Counted from the stretch's first letter, positions 45,657 through 56,560 are shown. The stretch is 64,000 nucleotides of DNA from Haemaphysalis longicornis (GCA_013339765.2 CM023448.1:26488551-26552550); one strand, 5' to 3'. Translations and numbers: made by a program. Notes: generated by a model not told the origin, from the letters alone.

Positions 45657-46990
45657 ATGCGGGATACATGCGCTCTAAGTCCTCGTCAAGCGGACAAGAG
45701 AGCCCAACTCGGGTCAGTCGCCAACAGCAAGGTCTTCAGCCAGAGTTTGGACCACTTCCGGATAATTTGAAGAAAGAAGGCATAAAAACTACCATGATCA
45801 ACGCATGCACCATGACCAGAACTTCTAATCCTTCCGTCGTACTGCAATAGCCCCGGGAAACACCATCGTTCTGCGGATCCCCTGCAGAAGACCCTGAGGA
45901 CTGGTTGGAGAAAGTGGAGCGCGTCCGCATCTTTAACAATGGGATGACGAAGAAACTTTCCGCCATGTTTTCATCTATTTAGAAGATACGGCCCCAACGT
46001 GGAATAAAACATGATAGCTTCCTTACTGACTGGACTCTCTTCAGGAGCGAGTTCCTCAAAACATTCGCCACCGTCGTGCGGAAAGAACGAGCCTCCCTTT
46101 CGTTGGAAACGTGGAAGCAACACCGCAACGAAGGGATCGTGATCTTCGTTGAGGAGATGAAGCAACTATTTCGCCGCTTGGACCCCGAAATGACGATAGA
46201 AAAGAAGTTAGGCTTCTTAATGCGCGGTCTGAAGGAGGAACTGTTTCCTGGACTTCACCGCAACCCACCCAAAACCGTCACCAAATACGTGACCGAAGCC
46301 ACCACAATGAAGAAGGCCCTCTAAATGCGTGCTAAGCCGTATGCCCGCCACTTCATTGACGCGGCCAATTCAAACTACGTCGACAACATATTGAGATTCC
46401 GGCTGATAGCCTACGCGAGACCATCGGCTCAGTAGTGAGAGAGGAGCTGTGGAAACTTTTCCCCATGCCGCCGCAGCCCCACGTCGCTTCCCTTACCGAC
46501 ATGATTAAGGAAGAAGTCCAACAAAGCTTTGGAACTTCTATGCCATCCAAAGTACCCTGCGAGCCACAGGCTATGACGTACTCCGCGGCTGTTCATCAAC
46601 CCCACCCTGCTCCAACACGTCGTCGAGAGGCCCCGCCGTACCTCCACCCACTGTCGTCCCCCGAACACCTGTAGTTCGAAACCAGACACCGAGGAAGATG
46701 AACGTATGGTGAAGTCCCGATAATCGTCCTCTGTGCTACTACTGGGGAAAGGCCAACCACAGTCGCTGCCCTTACAAGATACTCGGACTGCGGGGTTTCT
46801 CCGTCAACGCACCTCGCAATCTCCCTGGCCAATGACCACGTGAGATCTACGAGTATCTATCTCAAATCGGCGCTGGCCAAGGTCGTTTCAACCGTTCGCC
46901 TTTGCCCTTCCCATACGAGTCGCCGACCCGTCGTAGCAATGTTGACTTCGCATGTGGAAGGTCCCCCAGCCCACGCAGGAGAAACTAAAG
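45657..46990 (+). pseudogene. gag of Gypsy element C (broken)
   Basis: Pieces in order: GLQPEFGPLPDNLKKE (45735-45780), a PAEDPEDWLEKVERVRIFN block (45880-45940), RKERASLSLETWKQHRNEGI and IFVEEMKQLFRRLDPEMT with LKEELFPGLHRNPPKTV (46076-46324), and REELWKLFPMPPQPHVASL (46435-46674). The zinc knuckle near 46733-46770 reads CYYWGKANHSRC, with one Cys replaced by Trp and two residues missing, so zinc binding is lost. Stops separate all pieces. Confidence 0.85.
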
Positions 46991-47239
46991 GCCGCCACTT
47001 CTTGAGGTGAAGTTGCACAATGGCGAAAAAATGAAAACAGTTGAACTACCCAAGAGCGAGCCGAAGACGGTGATTCACGACAGGCCCTCCTCCCGACGAC
47101 CCGACCGAACCCTGACGAGGCTCCCAAACATGATGACTACAGGGCGCGACGTGCACACATGACGGAGACTGGCGCTGAGAAGACGATGACAACGACGACA
47201 TACAGTGCCCGACCGTCACTCGCACAAGCCGACATGCGA

Positions 47240-47660
47240 TGCCCCGACGCACTAGAAACTCGAGAAAGGCAGCGTCCGACGTTCAGTTGTCCATCGACGG
47301 CTTTGACGTAGTCGCCCTCATCGACACGGGAGCCAACTACTCTGTAATAAGCGGGTAATTCGCTTCTAAGCTGAAGAAAGTTACGACAAGATGGGACTGT
47401 CCGCACATACGCACGGCAGGAGGCCATCTTGTAACAGCAAGGTAAACGTGCACGTCACGCGTCACCATAGACGGCAACGCGTACTCTGCTATGTTCCTAA
47501 TTTTACCTAACTGGTCCCCCGACGTAATAATCGGAATGGACTCTTGAGGAACAACGGCGCATCCCAAGTGGGTAACGTTATCCTCTGATCACTACACGGC
47601 GCCGCCACCGAACCCGAATCACCTGCTGCTGTAAGGATAGCCGACGATTAGGTCACCCTA
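47240..47660 (+). pseudogene. Retropepsin-like protease of Gypsy element C
   Basis: The translation SIDGFDVVALIDTGANYSVI keeps Asp-Thr-Gly (codons 47323-47331). A stop after SVISG and a frameshift break the flap and C-terminal region, where a VIIGMDS-like block (47530-47545) replaces VILGMDFL. From 47690 the linker toward RT follows. Confidence 0.8.
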
Positions 47661-47689
47661 CCACCTCTTGCAAGCTTGATGATCGCCGT

Positions 47690-48161
47690 CCACTGTGAGG
47701 ATGCTGCTCCTGACATCGACGCTATCGTAGAGAGTGACCAAAGAGTGCTTCTCAACCGCGGTGTCTCCGTCTCAAGGGGCACTGCGCGCTTTAAGCAATG
47801 AAAATCCCACGTTTGGTCACCAATTTCACCGAGGAGTTCCAGAGTATTAACAAGGACGCTGCAATTGCGTTCCTAGAAGAAAGGGAATAAGCAAGTAGTG
47901 TGATCGCGGTCGCCAACTTTAAACGCCAACGCGCAGATGCTTTAAAACTTCCACATCATTTTGACGTGAACCCTGCGCTTCCGGAAGAAAATCGGCACAG
48001 ACTACTGAACTCAAAATTAAGTCAGACACCCCTGGCGAAGAACCGAATTATCAACGAAGATGGAGCCCGACCTACCCGACAGTCACTGTCCCGCGTCTCT
48101 TCAGACGACCGCGAAGCCATCTAGGCTGAAGTCGAAGACATGCTCGGAGACAATATTATAC
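47690..48161 (+). pseudogene. Protease-RT linker and RT N-terminus of Gypsy element C
   Basis: Linker DAAPDIDAIVESDQ, then FVTNFTEEF-type and DREAI*AEVEDMLGDNII sequence in broken frames. The last recognisable codons are DNII, which in B are followed by QPSKSRWAAP. Element sequence stops at 48161, where foreign DNA begins. Confidence 0.75.
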
Positions 48162-48417
48162 TCATTAAAATGCCTTATTTATTTATTTATTTATTATACC
48201 TCAAAGGCCCCGTTAAGGGCGTTATATGAGGGGATAAGCAAGTCACTGAAGGAATATTTGTGCGATGGCTTCTTTGAAATGAGTGATGCAGGAGTGGTGC
48301 ACGGCGTCAGAAGGCAGATCATTCCAGTCCCTAGATGTTTGAAGAAAAAAATGAAGAATGGTGAGCGGCAGTATGCGCACGAGCAGGATAAACAGCTTTC
48401 GAAAGGTTTAGTCAACA

Positions 48418-50128
48418 TTAAAGGCGATGAGCAGGAATGAAAGCCGGGTTTAGGTGTATGGATTCAAAAAAGCGATCAAAAAAGCATAGTCTGTGAATTT
48501 TGCTCCGCGACACTAGGTCAACAAGATTACCTCGACATTTGAGTTCGGTTACGCTGGTTAGATATGAGTAATCTGAGTAAATAAATCTGGCTGCACGGTT
48601 CTGGATCGATTCAACTGTGTTAGTAAGAGCGATTTGATGGGGATCCCAAACGGCACATACGTATTCCAGCTTTCGGCGGACAAGTGTTAGATAAGTAAGA
48701 AGTTTAACGGAAGGCGGAGCGAGTCGCAAGTTTCTTGGAAGATAACCAAGTACACGGTTAGCGTCATTGATAATATTCATGACATGAGATGACCAAGTGA
48801 GATCTGAAGTTATGGTAATGCCAAGGTATTTACATGAACTAACTTGTGTAATTTCAGAATTAAATATAGAATATTTAGCGGGTGAGTAAGCCGGGCGACG
48901 GTGAATGGACAGGACACATGTTTTCTGAATACTAGGAGAGAGCCACTTTTCGCACCATGACTGCACCAGAGAAAGATCTGATTGTAAGATGGCGGAGCCG
49001 TTAGTACTGCGGATAGGACGGTAAATTACACAGTCGTCAGTGAAAAGGCGGATGTTAGAAGATATGTTATTAGGCAGGTCATTAATGTAGATTAGGAAAA
49101 GCAGAGGGCCGAGAACAGTACCTTGAGGTACGCCTGAAGACACAGTGGAAAGATAGCAACAATGGTTATTAGCATAAACGAACTGTTGGCGATTATTTAA
49201 GAACTCGCATATCCAATTAAATACCAGGTTATTAAGGTTAAAGCGCGAGAGGTTGAGAAATAACCTTTGATGGGATACTCTGTTAAAAGCCTTCTCAAAA
49301 TCAAGGAAAATGGCATCTACGGGTATGTTAACGTCGATGCTGGAACTAAGGTCGTTAATGAAGAGAGCAAGTTGAGTGTCACATGATAAACCTTTTTGAA
49401 ATCCATGCTGGCTAGGGTGAATGAATTTACGGAATTGAGAAATTGTACAACATGTAAATATATGACATGTTCCATTAATTTAGAGCATACACTAGTAATG
49501 GAAGTGGGACGATAATTACTCGGAGAAGATGCTGGACCTTTCTTTGGGACAGGAATGATCTTGCCGAGCTTCCAGTCTTCCGGCACCACACCGCATGAAA
49601 GTGATTGCTGAAATATGTGTGAAAGGATAACGCTGGTTAAGGGCTTAGTGTTTTTTAGAATTTCAGAATTTATACCATCGGTACCGGCGGATGAAGTAAG
49701 CTTCAACGCATCCATTATTTTATGATACCGTTAGAATCAAAAGCAATGTCCGGCATAACTGGGTTATCAAAAGGAGGGCAGTCTGGAAGCGTATCATTTG
49801 AGTCAGAAGTAAAGACAGAGCAGAAGACGGAATTTAGTACATGGGGGGCGGCATGTTCAGGAATAGGGGTACCATTTTCGTGAAGCAATAATAAGAAGCG
49901 CTGTGTGTTAGGATTATTGGCTTTCCAAAAATGCTTTGGATTACTGCGTACTATGTTAGGCAAAGTGGAAGAAAAAAAGGAACGCTTGGAGTTCATTGGA
50001 AGTGATTTGAATAATTTAGCCGCGTTGCGGTATCTATTCCAAGCGCTGGCGCTGTTCGACTGTTGAGCGGAACGGTAAAAACGCTTTTTTTTTGTTCTTA
50101 AGTCGTCTTGAGGGATGTATTGAACCAA
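48418..50128 (-). pseudogene. LINE ORF2 reverse transcriptase, a few frameshifts
   Basis: 50128-49715: linker with KKKRFYRSAQQSN and FWKANNPNTQRF. 49715-49317: SSAGTDGINSEILKNTKP, LGKIIPVPKKG and SNYRPTSITSVCSKLMEHVI. 49143-48418: SSGVPQGTVLGPLLFLIYIN, FTDDCVIYR (both catalytic Asp kept, Ala of FADD is Thr), CKYLGITITSDLTW and a C-terminal helix with NRAARFIYSDYS. Frame changes occur at an A-run near 50090, around 49420 and between 49317 and 49143. Same overall family type as the LINE at 37139 but a distinct lineage. Confidence 0.87.
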
Positions 50129-50346
50129 GGTGAGGATGGCCGTTCAGTGATTGTGGTAGTGGGAATGTACTTATTAATCAGCTCATGCATTTTACTCTTG
50201 AACAAGGACCAGTTAGTTTCCAGGGGGCGTTGAAAAAAACTAGTTAGATACCAATCACTGAATATGGACAGTTCCTTGTTAATAGCAGTGTAGTTTTCCT
50301 TATCGTAAAGTGTGATTGTCTTCTTGGTAAGTTTCGGCCGTGGTAG

Positions 50347-50950
50347 TTAGTTTGAAAATGTGGCATGCAGTACAACGTGATCGCTTATCTTTGGGAGGGA
50401 AATTAAAGATGCTACGTTTGTGGGATGTGACGTCAGGACAAGGTCAAGGATGTTCGCCGAATGCTCTGTAACTCGTGTTGGAATAGAAACAAGCTGGGAT
50501 AAACCAATTGTTAAGCACGTGTTAGCAAAGTCACTATCAACATCGTGTTTCGAAAGTTTTAGAGGGATGCCGGGCAAGGTTATTCCAGGAAAGTTGAAGT
50601 CGCCTACTAAAATAACCAGAATGTTAGGATAAGAGGTATGCAAGACATAAAGTACATCGGGGAAGCTAGTAACAAATGAAGCATTATCGTCGGGAGGGCG
50701 ATAACATACTCCAATGATGACGGGGGGGGTATGAAAATTTGCAGTTGAACATTATTTCAAGGGGAGAGTGAACGGCTACCTCTGTGCAATTTAAAGTTGT
50801 GTGAGCGGCAATCAGAATTCCACCACCCCGTTTATCACGACGATCACGCCAAAAAATGGTGTAGCCGGGAAAACAAGTAGCTAATTCAGAATCAGATATG
50901 GAAGGGTTAAGCCAAGTTTCAGTTAACAGAACGATATTGCATTCGGTCAT
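50347..50950 (-). pseudogene. LINE ORF2 endonuclease domain, one frameshift
   Basis: APE-type endonuclease that nicks target DNA. Visible catalytic blocks: LLTETWLNPSI (metal-binding Glu), RRDKRGGGILIAA, ILVGDFNFPGI (Asp and Asn) and the final KISDHVVLHATF (Asp-His). All are intact. The domain lies in two frames joined at a run of eight G on the plus strand (50724-50731), so a single-base indel, biological or a sequencing error, is the only break. A stop codon follows directly after FSN at the domain end. Confidence 0.87.
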
Positions 50951-51250
50951 GTCGATAAGGTTGCAAAGTGAATCTCGTTTCGGTAAGAAGCTTCGTATGT
51001 TAGTGTATACGATTGACAGCAGTTCGGTGTTTGCGTTAGGTTGTGCGCCGGCGGAAAGAGATAGCTATGGAGGGCGTGGAATTCCTTTTTCTGAAGCATG
51101 ATCAAAAATGTAGATGGTATCACCAATGGTTAGTTTGTAGTAATGGAGCTTGTACGTTTTCTGCGACGCTTTACCAAATTCAAGAAGATGTTTATGGGCT
51201 TTGCGGGTGCTCGGAGAAAACTCCTCACCTATGCTGTAGATAGTGCCCTT

Positions 51251-52083
51251 TCATTTTTTGGAGTTGGTTAGTACTCGTTCACGGTCTTTAAAATGATTGA
51301 ACTGGACAATGATGGGTCTATGTTTGTCTTGTTGAAAACGACCAATTCGATGGGCGCGTTCAACATCTGTCTCCTGGAGTGAAGTCCCGAGGTTCGCACT
51401 ACACAAATCAATGATGCGCTTCTCCGATTGTGCCCAAGTTTCGTCAGCAGCATCTTCAAAGCCATAAAACACAAGGTTACAGCGTCGTTGCCGGTCCTCA
51501 GAGCCATCCATCCGAGCAACTAGGGTAGCTATATTGTCGCAGTTCTGTTCAGCCAGAGTCTGTAAGTCTTCAACTTTTTCTTTTATGGCGGCATTGGCTG
51601 AGCAGTCTTCTTCGAATTTGGAAAGTCTTTTAGTTATTTCTTCAAATTTTTGATCACTTTGCGATAGGGTAGTGCGAATTGATTTATTTCTTCAAGTAGG
51701 GACGCCTGACTGGATTGGATAGCACTGAACACAGGCATAATATCGTTACAAGTTTGAGTAGAAAAAGAGCGAGTTACAGGCTTGGGGTTTTCCTCAATAT
51801 GTCCGGACAACAGTAAAAGGGCTCGGAGGACATGAAAGCTGTTGGCAGCAATCACAACGCAACAGCCAGGGCTCGGCAGCACAAGCAAGGCAACATATTT
51901 GGTACGTTTCGCAAAGACGGAGCAGGAATTATTTATCGGCATCAAAAGCAAGAGTTGCGTGTGAGCGCGACTGCCATGACTGCCGTGCCATGACTGCCGT
52001 GCCACGGCCATGACTGCCGTGCTGCCGAGCCCACTGGAGAGCGCGCCGCTTTTCCCGATGCTTTTATCTTTTGGGAGTGACAT
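51251..52083 (-). pseudogene. LINE ORF1 with a degenerate 2A-like motif and RNA-binding-type domain
   Basis: Two overlapping pieces. The N-terminal piece (52083-51634) has a hydrophobic run (YVALLVLPSPGCCVVIAANS), then LLLLSGHIEENPKP at about 51830-51780. The C-terminal piece (51511-51251) has RRCNLVFYGFED, then ETDVERAHRIGRFQQDKHRP and IIVQF, the layout of the RRM-like ORF1 domain of LINEs. SG-H-IEENP-K-P aligns with the 2A consensus D-x-E-x-NPGP with Asp to His and Gly to Lys. 2A-type ribosome skipping is known in some APE-type non-LTR retrotransposons. This copy should not skip. Confidence 0.72.
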
Positions 52084-52395
52084 CAGTCAAGCGTCGGTGC
52101 CTCGTGACCAAGTTACTACCGGCACCAGGATAGACGGAAGCAGGGGAGGGGCTAACGCTGTACGGTGATGGCGCTGTACTGGGGGCTGAAATCCGGCGGC
52201 ACGGGTCGTGGGGGAGTCCAAAGGGTCTGGGTCAAGGCGTGCAGATGGTATGTAGCCGGGGAGGCCAGGCTTCCATTGGCAGCCTTCTCGAAACCCTGGA
52301 GACGGGTGTGATGTCCGGCCACGCAAAGAATCTGCATCAAAAGCAAGGGTTGCGTGTGAGCACGGGCCATGACTGCCGTGCTGCCGAGCCCACGT
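51890..52395 (-). repeat. LINE 5' region with internally repeated segment
   Basis: 51950-52035 and 52336-52395 share AAGCAAG(A/G)GTTGCGTGTGAGC and CCATGACTGCCGTGCTGCCG. Within the first copy GCCATGACTGCCGTG is itself repeated three times. A third copy of the head (GGTACGTTTCGCAAAGACGG to GCGACTGCCATGAC) is at 53391-53470. Repeated 5' monomers act as promoters in some LINEs. Here that is inference. Confidence 0.6.
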
Positions 52396-53390
52396 CTATG
52401 GGCGTCTATTGCAAAATGTATGGTGAGCTATGGCCACCTATGGGTCTCTATGGTCACCTATAAAAAGGCATCAATTAGGCTATAGCCAGCTATTAAAGTT
52501 TTTATAGATCCTACAATAAAGACTGTAAACCATACAATTCTCTTTAGACAATTATAAAACACCATATTGTGTTTAGCCTATAGAGTCACAGCTATTCAGG
52601 TTGCTGTAGCCAGCTAAAGAAATATGTATGGCTTTAGTTCTATAGACCAGCCGCGGCAAAGCTCATTTGGCTGGCTATAGACCATTGTTTAGCTTTAGGT
52701 CTATAGACTTGAAACCCTTCAGCTGTCTTTTGCAAGCTTTTGGAAAACATATGTCCTCAAGCTAAAGAGAGACAGCCACAAACGCTCTTTTGGCTGGCTA
52801 TGGGCTGTTGTTTACCTCTAACTCTACAGACTCAAAACCATTCAGGTAACTTTTGCCAGGTATTGAAAAGAGTTCGTCCTAAAGCTACAGAGAGAACGCC
52901 ATAAAAGCTCATTCGGATGGCTATAGGCCGTTGTTTCGCTCTAAGTCTACAGACTTGAAACCATTCAGGTGTCTTTTGCCAGCTATTGAAATTTGTTCGT
53001 CCTAAAGCTGTAGAGAGAAAGCCATAAAAGCTCATTTAGCTGGATATAGGACGTTTTTTAGCTCTACGTCTACAAACTTGGAACCATACGGCTGTCTTCT
53101 GCCAGCCATTGCGGCGAATTTGCTTTAAAGCTAAAGAGAGGCAGCTATAAAAGCATCTGCGGCTGGGTACAGTGCAATATATAACTGTAAAACTTTAAAC
53201 GTGTGACAATTCAGCAACATTTTGCTGGCATTCGGAAAGCGTTTGGTGCAAAACTTACATGACTGAATCCATAAAGGCTTCTTTAGCTAACTACATAGAA
53301 CATAAGGCTCCAAGTCTCCAGCCGCTCATCGAGAAGTGTTAGCCTACAAAGTATAATTCAAGCAACCATTAAATCCCATTCTGCTGGTTT
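52395..53390. repeat. TIR-like end plus 123-bp subterminal tandem array
   Basis: From 52410 TGCAAAATGTATGGTGAGCT resembles the terminal repeat of the MITE at 55397. From about 52620 a 123-bp unit recurs: GGCTGGCTATAG-type motif at 52669, 52792, 52916, 53038 and 53161 (spacings 123, 124, 122, 123), each with TCTACAGACTTGAAACCATTCAGG and AAAGCTAAAGAGAGA in fixed order. It fades by about 53250. Tandem subterminal repeats rich in CTATAG-type motifs are seen in some DNA transposons as transposase-binding regions. Confidence 0.75.
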
Positions 53391-53470
53391 GGTACGTTTC
53401 GCAAAGACGGAGCAGGAATTATTTATCTGCATCAAAAGCAAGAGTTGCGTGTGAGCGCGACTGCCATGAC

Positions 53471-55396
53471 TTATGACGCGAAAATCATACATGATTTACC
53501 TAGCTACATCTACAACACAAATTGGATAACGATGGTGAGGTTCATCGGCCGGTTCTACGAACGTATTTGTTCAATAAGGTTACGTACTTATTATAACAAC
53601 AATACGGGAAAAGTAGAAATAAAGGAAGCTACTGATAATGCTCAAATTCAGGTTGCAACTTTGGATACTGCGCGTCGGCAAAGCTTGCAAATGAACGTTG
53701 ACCGAAAGACGTATAACTTCGGCGAATTCTTCCTCTGCGGCTCTTCTGTGCCGCGATCAAGTGAAAAAGCGGTCTTCTCTCCTGACAGCGTCGAAGGAAA
53801 TTGGAAATAACTTTCGCGGCCCATGGTACGCTCTCTCAGAAATATGGTGGAAGCTGCGAACAACCGCATTCTTTCTCCCGCGGCGCCCACTTTCAGATTA
53901 GTAGTCATTGAGAAAGTGGGAGAGCGACCCACGCCGGACCGAAGGAGGCACGGTGAGGAAATTCTAGGAAGCGATGAAAAGGCACAGGGGACACCCCTGC
54001 TTCCTGTTTTATTTTCTGTGGTTTGTTTGCCATACTGGTTTTGGCGATGGGTACCGGAGGACATGGCCGTGCGGCCCGCGCTGTGTTAGTATTCCTGCGC
54101 GCAGCAATGCTAGTGACAGACAATTTTCCCTGAGTGCTGATAACAGATACAACTTTTTCGGATGAAGAAAACAAAACGTTAAGCGATCTTGCATTTACGA
54201 AAAAAATAAATTTTAGTGAACAAGTTAGAAAAAGATCGAAAGATGGGCACGTATCTCCGCACTATTTTCTATCGCGATGGACCTGCTTATACCAGGATGT
54301 AATCAGTCAGCCGCATTTCGTCTCCTTGCTCATGTGCGCGGGCACGTGCTGCCTGGAGCTGGGAACTTATGACTCGACGGCATTGTGCTCGTCTAAATGG
54401 TGTGACGCCAAGCAAATGTGTCGCTTTTCGGTGTCGTAAATTTCGGTGTTTACGGTGACAGAGTTACGATTTATTCACCATCAACTTTAAGTCATCCAAA
54501 ATGGATACCTGCGATACTGTGACAGGAATTTCATCGTATGCAAAACTCCAGGGTGAGTGATCTTACGAACTGAAGAGACTCTATAGTGCGAGAAATGCGG
54601 GACGTTTTTTGGTGTTCACGAATACTTTTCTAAACTACCCTGCACCACATGGGCGTTGCAGCGTACACAAAAGTGAAGATTTGGCCGCGGTGATGTGACA
54701 AAAAGAATTATTCTTTCGCTAACTGAGAAAACTTACAAGGAACTAATTGAGTGAACTTGGAAAAACATTTTTTTATCATTGCATTGTGTGCGACCGTTTT
54801 CATTGTTTTATTGAGAGTGCATTTCCATTTGTGCCACCGTACTTGCAGCTGTGTGCGTTGTGTACTGAGTGTAATGAACGACTTCTGAGTGCTCTCTTTT
54901 CTGTGGACTACCCAGCATCTGTAGGTGTTTGTGCCTCGGCGGGCGTTCGCGGGGAATGTGCCGCGTAGTGAGTGTGGCTGTCGAGCAAGTAATGTAAGCG
55001 TGAGCCAAAGTGTTGGAATGCGTGTGCTGTGTTTTTCAATCGGCGTATGTGAACAACTGTTTACAGGTGGTGAAGTAGCGTAGATAGTAGCAATTTATGT
55101 AATAAGTGAAACAAATAAACCCCTTTGTTTTGCTTTCCTTGAATGCCTGCGTTTAAGCCTTTTGTGAATGAAAACTGGGGAAGTGTTTGCAATCGCAGCC
55201 TCGCACTCCCCCTATATCGCTGAACTGTTCCCGGAACATGTATTACAGAATGCAGCTTGGCACACAACCTAAGTGCCACAGGAAAAGTTTTAGAGATCTG
55301 CAAGGCTCTATGCTGGCATGGCAGTGTGCTAATAATTTCTCAGCGGCTGCTGCTGTCGCTGTCTTTCAATTCGTGGTGATTCTCTTCTGGCGGCAG
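53471..55396. other. Interior of the insertion, no recognised gene
   Basis: 1.9 kb lying between the two arrays with CTATAG-type motifs. Frames of 60-140 codons exist on both strands (e.g. 53648-54064 minus, 54134-54439 plus) with no motif I recognise. If 52395-55942 is one DNA transposon, this would be its cargo or a decayed transposase. I cannot show either. Confidence 0.45.
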
Positions 55397-55942
55397 CCCA
55401 TGCAAAAATATTGTATGGTCGGCTGTTGAAAAACCTGCTTATGGTTGTCTTTAGCTATTTGACCCAATCATCTTTAGACATTTCTATGGCTGTCTTTAGC
55501 CATTCCTATCGACATTCCTATGGGTGTCTTTATATTCTTCTATAGCCACAGCGACATCAAAAGAAGAGCTAAAGACAGCCATAGAACCGGCTATAGAAGA
55601 AGCTAAAAACACCCATAGGGATTTCGATACGAATAGTAAAGACAACCACAGAACCGGCTATAGAACACGCTAAAGACACCCATAGGAATGTCGATACGAA
55701 TAGCTAAAGACAACCATATAACCGGCTATACAAGAAGCTAAACACACCCATAGGAATGTCGATAAGAATAGCTGGAGACAGCCGTAGAACCGGTTATAGA
55801 GGAAGCCAAAGACACCTATAGAAATGGCGATATGAACCGCTAAAGACAGCCATAGAAAAGTCTAAAGACGTTTGGGCCAAATAGCTAAAGACGACCATAA
55901 AAAGGATTTTCTATAGCCGACCATACAATATTTTTGTATGGG
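55397..55942. mobile_element. 546-bp TIR element with 68-bp tandem core
   Basis: Left end CCCATGCAAAAATATTGTAT matches the reverse complement of the right end (CCCATACAAAAATATTGTAT, ending at 55942), and inverted similarity continues for about 110 bp (TTTAGCTATTTGACCCAA / TTTAGCTATTTGGCCCAA). Between lie units of 68 bp: AAAGACAGCCATAGAACCGG-type motif at 55571, 55638, 55706, 55774 and 55842. Non-coding. Its right end is exactly the point where Gypsy element C resumes. Confidence 0.82.
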
Positions 55943-56560
55943 TACAGCCATCGAAAAGCCCCTTGGCTGCTCCGGCCGTACCCATGAAGAAAAAAAACAC
56001 GGCACATTAAGGTTCTGCGTTGACTGTCTGCTACTGAACAAAATCACTAAAATGGACGCGTATCCCCTGCCACGAATCGACGACGCCCGGGACCGTCTCT
56101 GCCATTCGAAATACTTCTTATCGATGGATCTGAAGACCGGCTACTGGTGAAGTGAAGTGGAAGAGAGACACCAAGAGAGGACCGCATTTAAAACCCCGGA
56201 CAGCCTATACGAGTTAAAGGTGAGGCCATCTGCTCTGTGCACGGCGCTAGCAATGTTACAAAGAGTCATGGACACTATGACTAGCTGGCTCAAAGTGGCA
56301 CACTTGTGTCGTATACCTAGACGATGGGGAATTCGTCGGGACTTTCAACGAACACCTCGCAAGGTTGGCGTCTGTACCAGAGGCCATTCCGTAAGTCGGG
56401 GTTAACGCTGAAGCACGAGGAACTCAAATTCTTGGGCCAAGTTGTCAACGCCGTTGAGCCCTGCCTGACGCGGCAAAAACTTCGGCCATTGCGAACTTCC
56501 CAAGGCCAAAAGACAAGAAGGGGATGCGAGATGCATACTACGTGCGCTTCGTCACAAACT
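55943..56560 (+). pseudogene. Reverse transcriptase of Gypsy element C, second part
   Basis: The nucleotide sequence from 55943 matches B directly after the break. Readable blocks: HGTLRFCVDCLLLNKITKMD, YPLPRIDDARDRLCHSKYFL and SMDLKTGYW (stop after GYW as in B), ERTAFKTPDSLYELKV, ALCTALAMLQRVMD, and in another frame CVVYLDDGEFVGTF with the Y-x-D-D intact (56305-56335). Then HEELKFLGQVV. Frameshifts are frequent. Confidence 0.88.

Larger units (their letters stand above)
48174..52083 (-). mobile_element. CR1/Jockey-like LINE, nearly full length, inside element C
   Basis: On the minus strand: 5' region above about 51900, ORF1 (about 52083-51251), ORF2 endonuclease (50950-50347), RT (50128-48418), then a 3' UTR and a tail of ATAA repeats at 48197-48174. 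Most endonuclease and RT motifs are kept. The lesions are few: one in-frame stop, and indels in homopolymer runs and elsewhere. It is the best-preserved element in the window. The A/T tail sits 12 bp from the break in element C. Confidence 0.88.
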
